From G963720515 sp963720515 (GTDB lineage: Bacteria > Actinomycetota > Thermoleophilia > Gaiellales > Gaiellaceae), in the NCBI GenBank assembly GCA_963720515.1, contig OY970397.1, positions 1,736,001 to 1,800,000 of the forward strand: a DNA stretch of 64,000 nucleotides, in the 5' to 3' direction. The notes below the pieces were generated by a model that was not told the DNA's origin, ran no database searches, and was given only the letters and a program-made list of their open reading frames with translations. Shown one piece after another: positions 47,351 to 56,418 of the stretch. The first letter of the stretch is position 1, and the number at the start of each line of letters is the position of its first letter. The translations under genes and the position numbers were made by a program.

Positions 47351-48090
47351 GCGGCGTCTTCGCCCGCGAGCTGCGCAACCAGCAGCGCCTCTACTGGCGG
47401 AGCCGCGAGGCCGCCTTCTTCACGTTCCTCCTACCGATCATCTTCCTCGTCCTGCTCGGCTCGGTGTACGGCGACGACGACATCGACGGGATCAAGGGCT
47501 CGACGTACCTGCTGGCCGGCCTGCTCGGCTACGGCGTCGTCGCGACGGCGTTCGCCGGGCTCTCCATCACGATGGTGCTCAGGCGCGAGTCTGGCGTTCT
47601 CAAGCGTGTGCGCGGGACGCCGCTGCCCACGTCCGTCTACCTCGCGGCCGTGATCGTCTCGACGCTCGTCGTCCTCACGCTCGAGTGCGCGGCGCTCATC
47701 GCGATCGGCCAGGCGCTCGACGCGGGCGCCCCCGCCTCGCCGTTCGGGCTCGCGCTCGCCCTCCTCGTCGGCGCGATCGTGTTCGCGGCGCTCGGGCTCG
47801 CCCTCACGGGCCTGGTCCGAAGCGACGAGGGCGCTTCGGCCCTCGTGAACGCGATCTACCTTCCGCTGGTCTTCATCTCCGGCGTCTTCTTCTCGGTGGA
47901 CTCGCTGCCCTCGTTCCTGCAGGCGGTCGCCGACGTCTCGCCGCTCACGTACCTGCTCGACCTCGTCCGCGACCTCTACATCGACGGGGGCAATCCGTCC
48001 GCGACGGACCTCGCCGTCCTCGTCGCCTGGGGGATCGCAGGACTCGTCGTCGCCCTCCGCGTGTTCCGTTGGGAGCCTCGCGAGGTATGA
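47347..48090 (+). CDS. ABC-2 type exporter, permease
   Basis: A 247-residue permease with six membrane helices, of the ABC-2 type. The first helix is FFTFLLPIIFLVLLGSVYG, and the ISGVFFSVDSLPSFLQAVADV segment with SPLTYLLDLVRDL is characteristic of the family. It exports a drug, lipid or polysaccharide with the upstream ATPase. It overlaps the next gene by four bases (ATGA). Confidence 0.92.
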   Translation: MSGVFARELRNQQRLYWRSREAAFFTFLLPIIFLVLLGSVYGDDDIDGIKGSTYLLAGLLGYGVVATAFAGLSITMVLRRESGVLKRVRGTPLPTSVYLAAVIVSTLVVLTLECAALIAIGQALDAGAPASPFGLALALLVGAIVFAALGLALTGLVRSDEGASALVNAIYLPLVFISGVFFSVDSLPSFLQAVADVSPLTYLLDLVRDLYIDGGNPSATDLAVLVAWGIAGLVVALRVFRWEPREV

Positions 48091-48395
48091 CGAGCACCAT
48101 GTCCGACTCCACGCTCCTCTTCGTCCCCGACGGCCGCCGCGAGGTCGTCGTCAACTTCGGCGTCCACGCGGGGCGCGAGGCGACCCAGGCGGAGATCGAG
48201 CGGCTCGGCGCGTCGCTCCAGGAGGAGATCGCCTCGTTCGCCGTCGTCGCGGAGCGCCGGTACGGCTTCGGCCCCGACGGGGGTGCCGCCGTGAGCCAGG
48301 TGCGCGTCGAGCTCCCCGAGGGCGATCCGGCGCGGATCGTGCCCGCCGTGGAGGCGTGGGCAAGCGACTGCATCGCCGAGCGCCGGCTCGTCTGA
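48087..48395 (+). CDS. Small protein of unknown function
   Basis: A 102-residue acidic protein starting in the ATGA overlap with the permease gene. It has an alternating strand/helix pattern (REVVVNFGVHAGREATQAEI, VSQVRVELPEGDPARIVP) and one Cys near the C-terminus. No family is recognised and no signal peptide is seen. The tight coupling suggests a soluble partner or regulator of the exporter. Confidence 0.62.
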   Translation: MTSTMSDSTLLFVPDGRREVVVNFGVHAGREATQAEIERLGASLQEEIASFAVVAERRYGFGPDGGAAVSQVRVELPEGDPARIVPAVEAWASDCIAERRLV

Positions 48396-48426
48396 TCCGC
48401 CAAAGGGAGTAGCGTCCGGCGCGAGG

Positions 48427-50385
48427 GTGAGCAGCACCGCAGCCTCCCAGACCACGCTCGTCCGGCCTCCTGCGGCAAGGCAGCTCGTAACGCTGGCGGT
48501 CGTCGCGGGCATCTACGTGGCCGCGGCCAAGCTCGGGATCCATCTCTCCGTCGCCCACGGCGTCATCACGCCGGTGTGGCCGCCGACCGGGATCGCGCTC
48601 GCGGCGCTCCTCATCTTCGGGCCGCGCATGTGGCCCGCCGTCGCGGCCGGCGCGCTCATCGCGAACGCCACGAGCGGGGTCTCGATCTGGGTCGCCGCCG
48701 CGATCGCGGTGGGGAACACGCTCGAGGCGGTCGTCGGCGCGTGGCTCCTGCGGCGCGTCGGGTTCCGGAACGCGCTCGACCGGGCGCGCGACGTGCTCGC
48801 GCTGACCCTCCTCGCCGGGCTCTTCGCCACCACGATCGCCGCGACGAACGGAGTCACGACGCTCGCGATTTCGGGCTCCGACGCGGCGTCGCCCTACGGC
48901 GAGGCGTGGCTCCTCTGGTGGCTCGGCGACGCGATGGGCGCGCTCCTCGTCACGCCGCTGATCCTCGTCTGGTCGCGCCTGCCGCGTGGCCTGCCGAACG
49001 CGAAGATCGCGGAGGGACTCGGCCTCATGGCCGCGCTGGCCGCCGTGAGCGCGGTCGTCTTCCTCGGCGGCCTCTGGCGCTATCCGTACCTCGTCTTCCC
49101 GCTCCTCGTCTGGGCGACCCTGCGCTTCCACCAGCTCGGCGCGGCGACCGCGAGCTTCATCGTCACGGCGTTCGCCGTCGCCGGCGTCGTCTCGGGCGAC
49201 ACGCCGCTCGGCGACCTCGCGCCGACGACGCAGGTCGAGATCCTCCAGGCGCTGCTCGCGTTCGTCGCCGTCAGCCTGCTCGTGCTCGGCGCGACGCTCA
49301 GCGAGCGCGACCAAGCCGAGGAGGCGCACCGCGCCGCGACGGCCACCCTCCGCGAGGCGCAGGAGCTCGCCCACATCGGGAGCTGGACGTGGGACATCCG
49401 GCGCGACGAGATCACGTGGTCGGAAGAGCTCTACCGCATCTACGGCCTTGCGCGCACCCCGGCCGGGCTCCAGTACTCCGACTACCTCCGTCGCATCCAC
49501 CCGGCCGACCGCGACCGCGTCCGCGAGATCGTGCAGGAGGCGTTCGACACCGGCGAGTCGTTCGACTACACGCACCGGATCGTGCTCGACGACGGCCACG
49601 AGCGGACGGTGCACGGTCGCGGCCGCGTGATCGTGGACGACGCGGGCGAGCCCGTCCGCATGGTCGGGACGGGCCAGGACATCACCGACCGCCTCCTCGT
49701 CGAGGAGTTGCGCGACAACATCCTCGTCGCCGTCTCGCACGAGCTACGGACCCCGCTCACCGCCGTCCTCGGGTTCGCGCTCACGCTGCGGGCGCGGAGC
49801 GACGAGCTGACGGAGCAGCAGACGCGCGAGGTCATCGACCGCATGGCCGAGCAGGCCGCCCGGCTCGAGCGACTCCTCGCCGACCTGCTCGACCTCGACC
49901 TGCTGCGCCGCCGCCGCGCGCATGCCGAGCTCGCGGAGACCGACGTCGGCGAGCTAGTCACCCGCCTCGCGGCCGATCACAGGGAGGATGGGCACCCCGT
50001 CGAGATCCACGTCGAGCCGGTCGTGGCGACGATCGACGCCGCGAAGACGGAGCGCATCGTCGAGAACCTGATCGCGAACGCGGTCAAGCACACGCCCGCC
50101 GGCACCCCGATCGCGGTCTCGGTCGCCCCCTGGGAGCGCGGCGTGCTCATCCGCGTGGACGACGGAGGCCCCGGCGTCCCGGACGAGCAAAAGCACGACA
50201 TCTTCGGCCTCTTCACCCGCGGCAACAACGACGTGGGCGCGGCGCCGGGCACCGGCATCGGGCTCGCGCTCGTCGCCCAGTTCGCGGCGCTCCAGGGCGG
50301 CCGGGCGTGGGTGGAGGATGGCGAGGAGGGCGGCGCGTCGTTCCGGGTCACCCTGCCGGGCGAGCGCCGGAGCCAGCCCGCCTAG
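48427..50385 (+). CDS. Sensor histidine kinase with MASE1 and PAS domains
   Basis: A 652-residue kinase. An N-terminal MASE1 membrane sensor (~18-295, with VWPPTGIALAALLIFG) is followed by a PAS domain (~315-420, GSWTWDIRRDEITWSEELYR), HisKA with the phospho-acceptor His438 in AVSHELRTPL, and HATPase_c with N, G1 and G2 boxes (ENLIANAVKHTP, DDGGPGVPD, GTGIGLALV). No response regulator gene is adjacent; the NarL-type regulator at 58804 pairs with another kinase. GTG 48427 lies 11 nt after TAGCGT. Its stop overlaps that of the hydrolase gene in CTAG (50382-50385). Confidence 0.93.
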   Translation: MSSTAASQTTLVRPPAARQLVTLAVVAGIYVAAAKLGIHLSVAHGVITPVWPPTGIALAALLIFGPRMWPAVAAGALIANATSGVSIWVAAAIAVGNTLEAVVGAWLLRRVGFRNALDRARDVLALTLLAGLFATTIAATNGVTTLAISGSDAASPYGEAWLLWWLGDAMGALLVTPLILVWSRLPRGLPNAKIAEGLGLMAALAAVSAVVFLGGLWRYPYLVFPLLVWATLRFHQLGAATASFIVTAFAVAGVVSGDTPLGDLAPTTQVEILQALLAFVAVSLLVLGATLSERDQAEEAHRAATATLREAQELAHIGSWTWDIRRDEITWSEELYRIYGLARTPAGLQYSDYLRRIHPADRDRVREIVQEAFDTGESFDYTHRIVLDDGHERTVHGRGRVIVDDAGEPVRMVGTGQDITDRLLVEELRDNILVAVSHELRTPLTAVLGFALTLRARSDELTEQQTREVIDRMAEQAARLERLLADLLDLDLLRRRRAHAELAETDVGELVTRLAADHREDGHPVEIHVEPVVATIDAAKTERIVENLIANAVKHTPAGTPIAVSVAPWERGVLIRVDDGGPGVPDEQKHDIFGLFTRGNNDVGAAPGTGIGLALVAQFAALQGGRAWVEDGEEGGASFRVTLPGERRSQPA

Positions 50386-51674
50386 CCCGCTGGAAGCGCC
50401 TCGTCGAAGAACCCGGCCACCCGCTGCTCGTACTCGTCCGGCGCGACGTCGATCCCGCCCGTGTGCTCGGCGCCGGGAACGAGCCAGATCGACTTCGGCT
50501 CACCCGCAGCGGCGAAGTACTTCGGCTGCCTGATGGTCTCCCCGCCCATCCCGGGATCGGCGTAGATGAGGAACACCGAGCGCGGGGAGATCTCGCCGAT
50601 CGTGTCGACGATCGGCTCGGGCGGGCCGTGGTTCGAGAACACGGTGTTCGCGAGCTCCATCATCGCCCAGGCCGGAGTGGCCACAGCGCCCTCCAGGCCC
50701 TCGAGGTCGACGTCGCCGAGCGGGAACCCCGCTCCCTCGGAGACGACCGCCTTGAACGCGGTCGACTGCGCGGCCGCCCCGAGCAGGATCTCCCCGCCGA
50801 CCGACGACCCGAGGGCGCCGATGCGCTCCGGGTCCACGTCGGGCCGGCCCTGGAGGTACTCGGCGGCCGCGATCAGGTCGCGGTCGCCGGCCCAGCGGAC
50901 GAGGTCGCCCTCGCTCTTCCCCTGGCCGCGCGGGTCGAGCATGAGCACGCCATAGCCGTTGTCCACGAGCATCCGCGCCTCCTTCACTGCGGATGCGCCG
51001 GGGAAGATCACGATCGCCGCGCCGTTCTTCGACGGGACGTAGCGCGCGACGAGGTCGAGGTCGTCGCTCGTCGTCACCGTGACGGACTCGTACGGGACGC
51101 CGATTGCCGGCGGCGGGCCGGTGCGGCCGAGGTGGGTGTAGCCATACGAGAACCCGACCGGGAAGACGACATACGCGACGACGAAGAGGCCGGCGACCGC
51201 GGCGACCGCCGTCTCGAGCGCCCGCCTGGCGTAGCGCCGCCGCCGGGTTCCTCCGGTCCGCCGGTTCCGCCAGAGCGTGACCGGCCCGAGCACGAGGAGG
51301 ACGACGCCGGCGAGGATCGACAGGAGCCCGGTGTAGTCGGCGCCCGAGGCGCTTCCGTCGAGCACGAGATACGCGCCGGGCGCGCCGAACGCGATGCCGA
51401 GAGCGCCGAACGTCATGGCCACGACGGCGCGAAGGCCGGCCCGAAGGCGCGGGTAGAGCGCCGCGACCGCAACGAGGATCGCGACCGGGACGAGCCCGCT
51501 CAGGAGATGGTCGGCGGGCGACGTTCCGGGCTGCGGCTGCAGGTAGTTGTCGTCCACGATGTGGAGCGCGATCGCGCCGAGCGCGACGGCGACGATCCCG
51601 GCCTCGGTCTGCACGTAGTCGGCCACCCGCACGTGCAGGCCGGGCCGGGGCTGGATCGCCACGTTCTCGCTCAT
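50382..51674 (-). CDS. Membrane-anchored alpha/beta hydrolase, paralogue 2
   Basis: A 430-residue protein with an unusual N-terminal membrane domain of about five helices, containing ALHIVDDNYLQPQPGTSPAD, a loop with YPRLRAGLRA, and a last helix ending in FSYGYTHLG. The outer catalytic domain has YVPSKNGAAIVIFPG, the nucleophile in LGSSVGGE (Ser ~287), a likely acid in IYADPGM and His in GAEHTGG. It has the same architecture as the protein at 55108-56418 and shares many exact stretches with it. The start ATG overlaps the FtsX permease stop (ATGA). The substrate is probably a lipid or an ester in the envelope; this is inference from anchoring and context. Confidence 0.82.
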   Translation of the reverse strand: MSENVAIQPRPGLHVRVADYVQTEAGIVAVALGAIALHIVDDNYLQPQPGTSPADHLLSGLVPVAILVAVAALYPRLRAGLRAVVAMTFGALGIAFGAPGAYLVLDGSASGADYTGLLSILAGVVLLVLGPVTLWRNRRTGGTRRRRYARRALETAVAAVAGLFVVAYVVFPVGFSYGYTHLGRTGPPPAIGVPYESVTVTTSDDLDLVARYVPSKNGAAIVIFPGASAVKEARMLVDNGYGVLMLDPRGQGKSEGDLVRWAGDRDLIAAAEYLQGRPDVDPERIGALGSSVGGEILLGAAAQSTAFKAVVSEGAGFPLGDVDLEGLEGAVATPAWAMMELANTVFSNHGPPEPIVDTIGEISPRSVFLIYADPGMGGETIRQPKYFAAAGEPKSIWLVPGAEHTGGIDVAPDEYEQRVAGFFDEALPAG

Positions 51675-54230
51675 TCGTACTGGAGTGCCTCCAGCACGTT
51701 CAGCTTCGATGCGCGCCTTGCAGGCAGGATCGCCGCGAGCATCCCGGCGAGGATCGCGACGCAGACGAAGACGACGAGCGTCCCGTAGGGCACCGCGAAC
51801 ACGATCCCGTACTGGGAGACCGCGAGCGTCGTGAGGATCGCGAGGAAGATCCCGACGATGATCCCGAGCGTCGCTCCGATCAGCGCGGTGACGACGCTCT
51901 CGTGCCGGATCATCCGGCGCACCTGCCGGCGGGTCATCCCGACCGCCCGCAGCATCCCGAGCTCCCGCGTGCGCTCGAACACCGAGAGCACGAGCGTGTT
52001 GATGACGCCGAAGAGGCTCACGATGATGGAGAAGCCGAGGAGCAGGTAGAGGATCTGGAGCGACTGCGAGATCTGCTTCGTCCGCGAGCTCTTGAACTCC
52101 TCGCGGGTCTCGACGTTGGCCGCCGGGAACGCCGCGAGGCTCTTCTCGAGCGCCGCCGTGTTCGCGTCCGAAGGCCCACCCTGGACGTTGACCAGCGTGA
52201 GGTCGTTCCGGTGGTCGGCGAACGACGCGTCGAATGCCGCCGTCGAGATGGAGACGTCGCCGAACGGCGAGCCCCCCTTGGGCGGATCGACGATGCCGAT
52301 GACGTGGAACCGAACCGTCTTGCCCGTCTGCATCTTCACGTCCACGGGGGAGCCGACGGTCAGCGAGTGGTCGTCGGCCCACCGCTTGGTGAGGAACGTC
52401 CCGTCGGACCCGAGCCGGGCCGGGATGCTGCTCGAGCCGTTCGCCCAGTCGACGTCGACCACCCTCGTCACGTTCGCGTCGACACCGCTGACGAGGACCT
52501 TCTTCCCGCCCACCTTCGCCTCGCCGGTGCGCATCTCCGACACCTCGAGGACACCGGGGGCCTTCGCCACGGCCTTGGCCGCCTGATTCGTAAGCGGCTG
52601 ACCGTTGGTGCCGCCCGAGACCGAGTAGTCGGCGACGAACAGCGTGTTGACCGCGTCCGAGAACGAGGACTTGAAGCCCTGGCCGATGACGGCGACGAAC
52701 GTGATCAGCGCGAGGCCGATCATCACGGCGGCCGCGGTGGACGCCGTCCTGGACGGGTTCCGGACCGCGTTCTGGCGGGCGAGCTTGCCCGCGGCGCCGC
52801 CGAAGCGCGCAGCCGGTGCTCCGAGCACGTAGGCGAGCGGACGCACGATCCGTGACGCGACCGTCGCGACCGCGACGAACATGAGCAGCACGCCGAGGAT
52901 GAGCGCGCCGATCCGAACCTTGAGGTCGAGGCCGTCTCCGAACACGCCGTACGAGAAGAGCCCGATCGCGACCGCGCCGACGATCGCCGACGTGACCAGC
53001 GCGTACCGCGCGAAGCGCGACGGCGGCAGGACCGCGCCCTCGCGCACGGCCGCGATCGGCTCGACGCGGGTGGCGCGGAAGGCCGGCCGCAGGCTCGCGA
53101 GGATCGCGACCAGCGTCCCCACCGCGATGCTGACGACGATCGTCCGGGTCGAGAAGACGTAGCCACTGCTCGGCAGGTCGATGCCGATCGCCTTGAGAAG
53201 CGACATCAGGCCCACGGCGATCGCGAGCCCGAAGAACAGCCCGAGGATCGATCCGATGAGGCCGATGACGAGCGACTCGAGCAGGACCGAGCCGAGCACC
53301 TGACGGCGCGAGGCGCCGAGGGTGCGCAGGGTGGCCAGCTCGCGCATGCGCTGGGCGACCGTGATCGCGAGCGTGTTGGCGATCACGAAGCTCCCGACGA
53401 ACAGCGCGATCCCGCCGAAGCCGAGCAGGAAGTACTTGATGAAGTTCAGGCCGTCCTGGGTTTCCTTGCTGTCGGCGGCGGCCTGTGCGGTCGCGGTCTT
53501 CACCTGCGTCGTCTCGGAGAGCAGCGGCGTGATCTGCTGCGGCGAGCTCCGTCTCCGAGACGCCGTCTGCGGCGCCCACGGAGATCAGGTCGAATTTGCC
53601 CTCCTTGTCGAAGAGCCGCTGGGCGGTCGCGAGGTCGAAGACGGAGATCGTGATCGAGCCGAGCGCGTCTTCCGTCCCGAAGCGGACGATCCCGCTCAGC
53701 TTGTAGTCCGCGACGGGGCCGTCCGCGAACGCGCCGACCGTGTCGCCGACCTTGAAGCTCTCGCTCTTCGCCGTCGACGCGTCGACGGCGATCTCGCCCT
53801 CGCGAGGCCAGTCGCCCGAGACGAGCTTGAGCGCGTTCAGCGACTGGTCGCCCTCGGGATCGATCCCGACCGCGACGCTGTCATCCGGCTTGCCGATCGC
53901 CTTTCCCTGTGCGTCGACGAGCTGAGCGTTGTCGTCGATCGACCCCTCGGCCGCGCGCACGCCGGGGAGGTCCTGTACCTGGTCGAGGACGCTGTCGGAG
54001 AACGCCGGCGCCTCGGTCGAGCCGTCGTCCACCTTGATGGCCAGCTTCGAGCTGATGACGGCGTCGGTGGTCTTGTACGACTCCTCGAAGATGCCGTTGA
54101 AGCTCTGGCTGAGCGTGTCCGTGAGGATGAAGGCGCCGCTGATCATCGCGACGCCGAGGACGATCGCGAAGGCCGTGAGTGCGGCACGCAGCTTGCGGCC
54201 GAGGAGGCCCTTGAGGGCTACGCCGATCAT
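51671..54230 (-). CDS. FtsX/MacB-like ABC transporter permease, frameshifted
   Basis: A ~853-residue permease with two FtsX domains and two large periplasmic MacB-PCD-like domains, opening with LGRKLRAALTAFAIVLGVAM. The FtsX helices read IALFVGSFVIANTLAITVAQRMREL and FGVINTLVLSVFERTRELGML, with the coupling helix LRAVGMTRRQVRRMIRHE. Family members extrude lipoproteins, peptides or lipids by mechanotransmission. One extra base near 53543 splits the first domain. It overlaps the ATPase gene upstream and the hydrolase gene downstream by four bases each. Confidence 0.9.
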
Positions 54231-54958
54231 CGGGTCGTCACTCCCTCGAGCGCCTCGAGGATCTCATGCGGGCTGGACGGGCCGAGGTCGCTGACGATGC
54301 TCCCGTCCGCCAGGAAGAGGATCCGGTCGGCGATCGACGCCGCGGTGGCGTCGTGCGTGACCATGACCGTGGTCTGGCCGTAGCTCGAGACCGACTCGCG
54401 CAGGAGCTCGAGGATCTCCGAGCTCGTCTTCGAGTCGAGGTTGCCGGTCGGCTCGTCCGCGAACATCACCGTGGGCTTCGAGACGAGCGCGCGGGCAATC
54501 GCGACGCGCTGTTGCTGGCCGCCGGAGAGCTCGGCCGGGCGGTGCGTCAGCCGGTCGGTGAGGCCGACGGCCGTCGTGAGCTCGTCGATCCAGTCCGCGT
54601 CCGGCTTCTCGCCGGCGATCGCGAGCGGGAGGACGATGTTCTCCCGCGCGGTGAGCATCGGGAGCAGGTTGAAGAACTGGAAGATGAAGCCGATGTGCTT
54701 GCGGCGGAGCCTGGTCAGCTCCGTGTCGTTCAGCCCGCCGATCTCGGTCTCTCCGATCCAGACGTCGCCGGAGGTGGGCTTGTCGAGCCCGGCCAGGATG
54801 TGCATGAGCGTGGACTTCCCGGAGCCCGACGGGCCCATGACGGCTGTGAGCTCACCGCCCGTGACCTCGACCGACACGCCGCAGAGCGCGTTCACCGCGG
54901 TGTCTCCCGTTCCGAAGCACCGCTTCAGCTCGTGCGCCGAGACGACGGGAAGCAGCAC
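54227..54958 (-). CDS. LolD/MacB-type ABC transporter ATP-binding protein
   Basis: A ~243-residue ATPase with Walker A GPSGSGKST, signature LSGGQQQRVAIARAL, Walker B VMFADEPTGNLDS and His switch MVTHD. It powers the FtsX permease encoded immediately downstream. GTG 54958 is the first start in frame, but it has neither Shine-Dalgarno nor TANNNT. A GTG at 55002 with GAGGAG 7 nt upstream gives VETLEVQAEQSNSTA in the neighbouring frame, so the true start is probably 55002 with one extra base near 54957-54965. Confidence 0.92.
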   Translation of the reverse strand: MLLPVVSAHELKRCFGTGDTAVNALCGVSVEVTGGELTAVMGPSGSGKSTLMHILAGLDKPTSGDVWIGETEIGGLNDTELTRLRRKHIGFIFQFFNLLPMLTARENIVLPLAIAGEKPDADWIDELTTAVGLTDRLTHRPAELSGGQQQRVAIARALVSKPTVMFADEPTGNLDSKTSSEILELLRESVSSYGQTTVMVTHDATAASIADRILFLADGSIVSDLGPSSPHEILEALEGVTTR

Positions 54959-55107
54959 GCCGTCGAGTTGCTTTGTTCTGCCTGTACTTCGAGCGTCTCC
55001 ACTGGAAGACTCCTCGCTGGTCGTGAATCAGGTGGCGTCGTCGGCGGCCCTCGGGCCGTCCCGTCATGCGACGTCTTGGTTGCTCCTTGCCGGGTGCGGC
55101 CCCGGCG

Positions 55108-56418
55108 TCATGACTGCTCGAGGAGTTCGCGGTCGAAGAAGCCGATCACGCGCTGCTCGTACTCGGCCGGTCGTGCCGTGATGCCCCCGATGTGGTCGCC
55201 TTCAGGTACCTCCCAGACCTCCTTGGGCTCGCGTGCCACGGCGTAGAAGCGGCGGTTCGGCGACCGTTCGCTGCCGCCCTGGCCGTGCTTGGCGTAGATG
55301 AAGAAGACCGCTGTCCCGTCGATCCTCCGGACGAGGCTCTCGAGACTCGGCGGCGGCAGGCCGTCGGTGAAGACGGCCGTCGCGAGGGCGAGCATGGGCA
55401 GCGGCGACGCGATCACGCCGGCCTTTGCCTGCCCTCCGCTCGCATTCGCGTAATCGTCCCGGATCGAGCGCCCGCTTCCGCCCTCGCTGACGATCGCGGC
55501 GAACGCGTCCGACTCGGCGGCCGCCTGGATCAGCATCTCGCCGCCGACGGAGAGGCCGATCGCCCCGATCCGCTCGGGATCGACGTCCGGCCGCGTCCGG
55601 AGGTAGGCGACGGCTGCGTGCAGGTCGCGCGCGCCGTCCCAGCCGAACACGTTCGGGTCGCCCTCGCTCTCGCCCTCGCCGCGGCGGTCGAAGAGCAGGA
55701 CGCCGTAGCCGTGGGCGGCGAGCATGCGCGCCTGCTTCTGCGCGCCCGCGCGGCCGGGGAAGGCGATGACGGTCGCGCCGTTCTTCGAAGGGACGTACCA
55801 GCCCTCGAGCCGAAGACCGTCGCTCGTCGTGAACGCGACATCCTCGTACGCGGCTCCGAGCCGGGGCGGCGGCGACTCCGCCCGCGCGGTGTGCGTCACG
55901 ACGTAGCCGAGGGAGATCGGGAAGAGAACGAGTCCCACGATGAGGAGCCCCGCGACCGTGAGCAGGACGCGCCGGACGTACCGCCAGAGCCGCCGGTCGT
56001 CCGTCCGGCGGGACCGCCAGAGCGTGACGATGCCGACGCCGAGGAGCACGAGGCCGGCCGGCACGGCCAGGAGCCCCGTGTAGTCGTCGCCCGACATCCC
56101 GCCGTGCGTGGCGTAGTAGGCCGCCTCCGTGCCGGTCGTGATCGCGAGGACGCCGAACGCGAGCGCGAGGGAGGCCCGGAAGCCTGCACGCAAGCGCGGG
56201 TAGACGACCGCGACGCCGATCAGGAGGGCGAGCGGCACGAGGCCGCCCGCGAGATGGTCGGCAGCGGAGTTGCCGGGCCCCGGCTGGAGAAACGCGTCGT
56301 CGGCCACGTGGAGCGCGACGACCCCCAGCGCGACGCGGACGACCGCGGTCTCCGTCCCGAGCAGTGCCCCTACGCCTGCCCGAGACGGAGCCGCGAGCGC
56401 GTGCGCCGCGTCGGTCAC
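55108..56418 (-). CDS. Membrane-anchored alpha/beta hydrolase, paralogue 1
   Basis: A 436-residue paralogue of the protein at 50382-51674. The shared N-terminal membrane domain reads ALHVADDAFLQPGPGNSAAD, with YPRLRAGFRA in the next loop. The hydrolase domain has GWYVPSKNGATVIAFPG, the nucleophile in IGLSVGGE, IYAKHGQGG and GDHIGG as acid/base regions. GTG 56418 overlaps the MMPL stop by four bases, so it is translated with the transporter. A function on a transported lipid or ester is inferred. Confidence 0.83.
   Translation of the reverse strand: MTDAAHALAAPSRAGVGALLGTETAVVRVALGVVALHVADDAFLQPGPGNSAADHLAGGLVPLALLIGVAVVYPRLRAGFRASLALAFGVLAITTGTEAAYYATHGGMSGDDYTGLLAVPAGLVLLGVGIVTLWRSRRTDDRRLWRYVRRVLLTVAGLLIVGLVLFPISLGYVVTHTARAESPPPRLGAAYEDVAFTTSDGLRLEGWYVPSKNGATVIAFPGRAGAQKQARMLAAHGYGVLLFDRRGEGESEGDPNVFGWDGARDLHAAVAYLRTRPDVDPERIGAIGLSVGGEMLIQAAAESDAFAAIVSEGGSGRSIRDDYANASGGQAKAGVIASPLPMLALATAVFTDGLPPPSLESLVRRIDGTAVFFIYAKHGQGGSERSPNRRFYAVAREPKEVWEVPEGDHIGGITARPAEYEQRVIGFFDRELLEQS

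Noticed and set aside
54852..55067. A 71-codon basic open frame starting at 55067 before the LolD-type ATPase
   Set aside because: Its second half is a shifted reading of the ATPase N-terminus; the GAGGAG/GTG at 55002 explains the region better as the true ATPase start.
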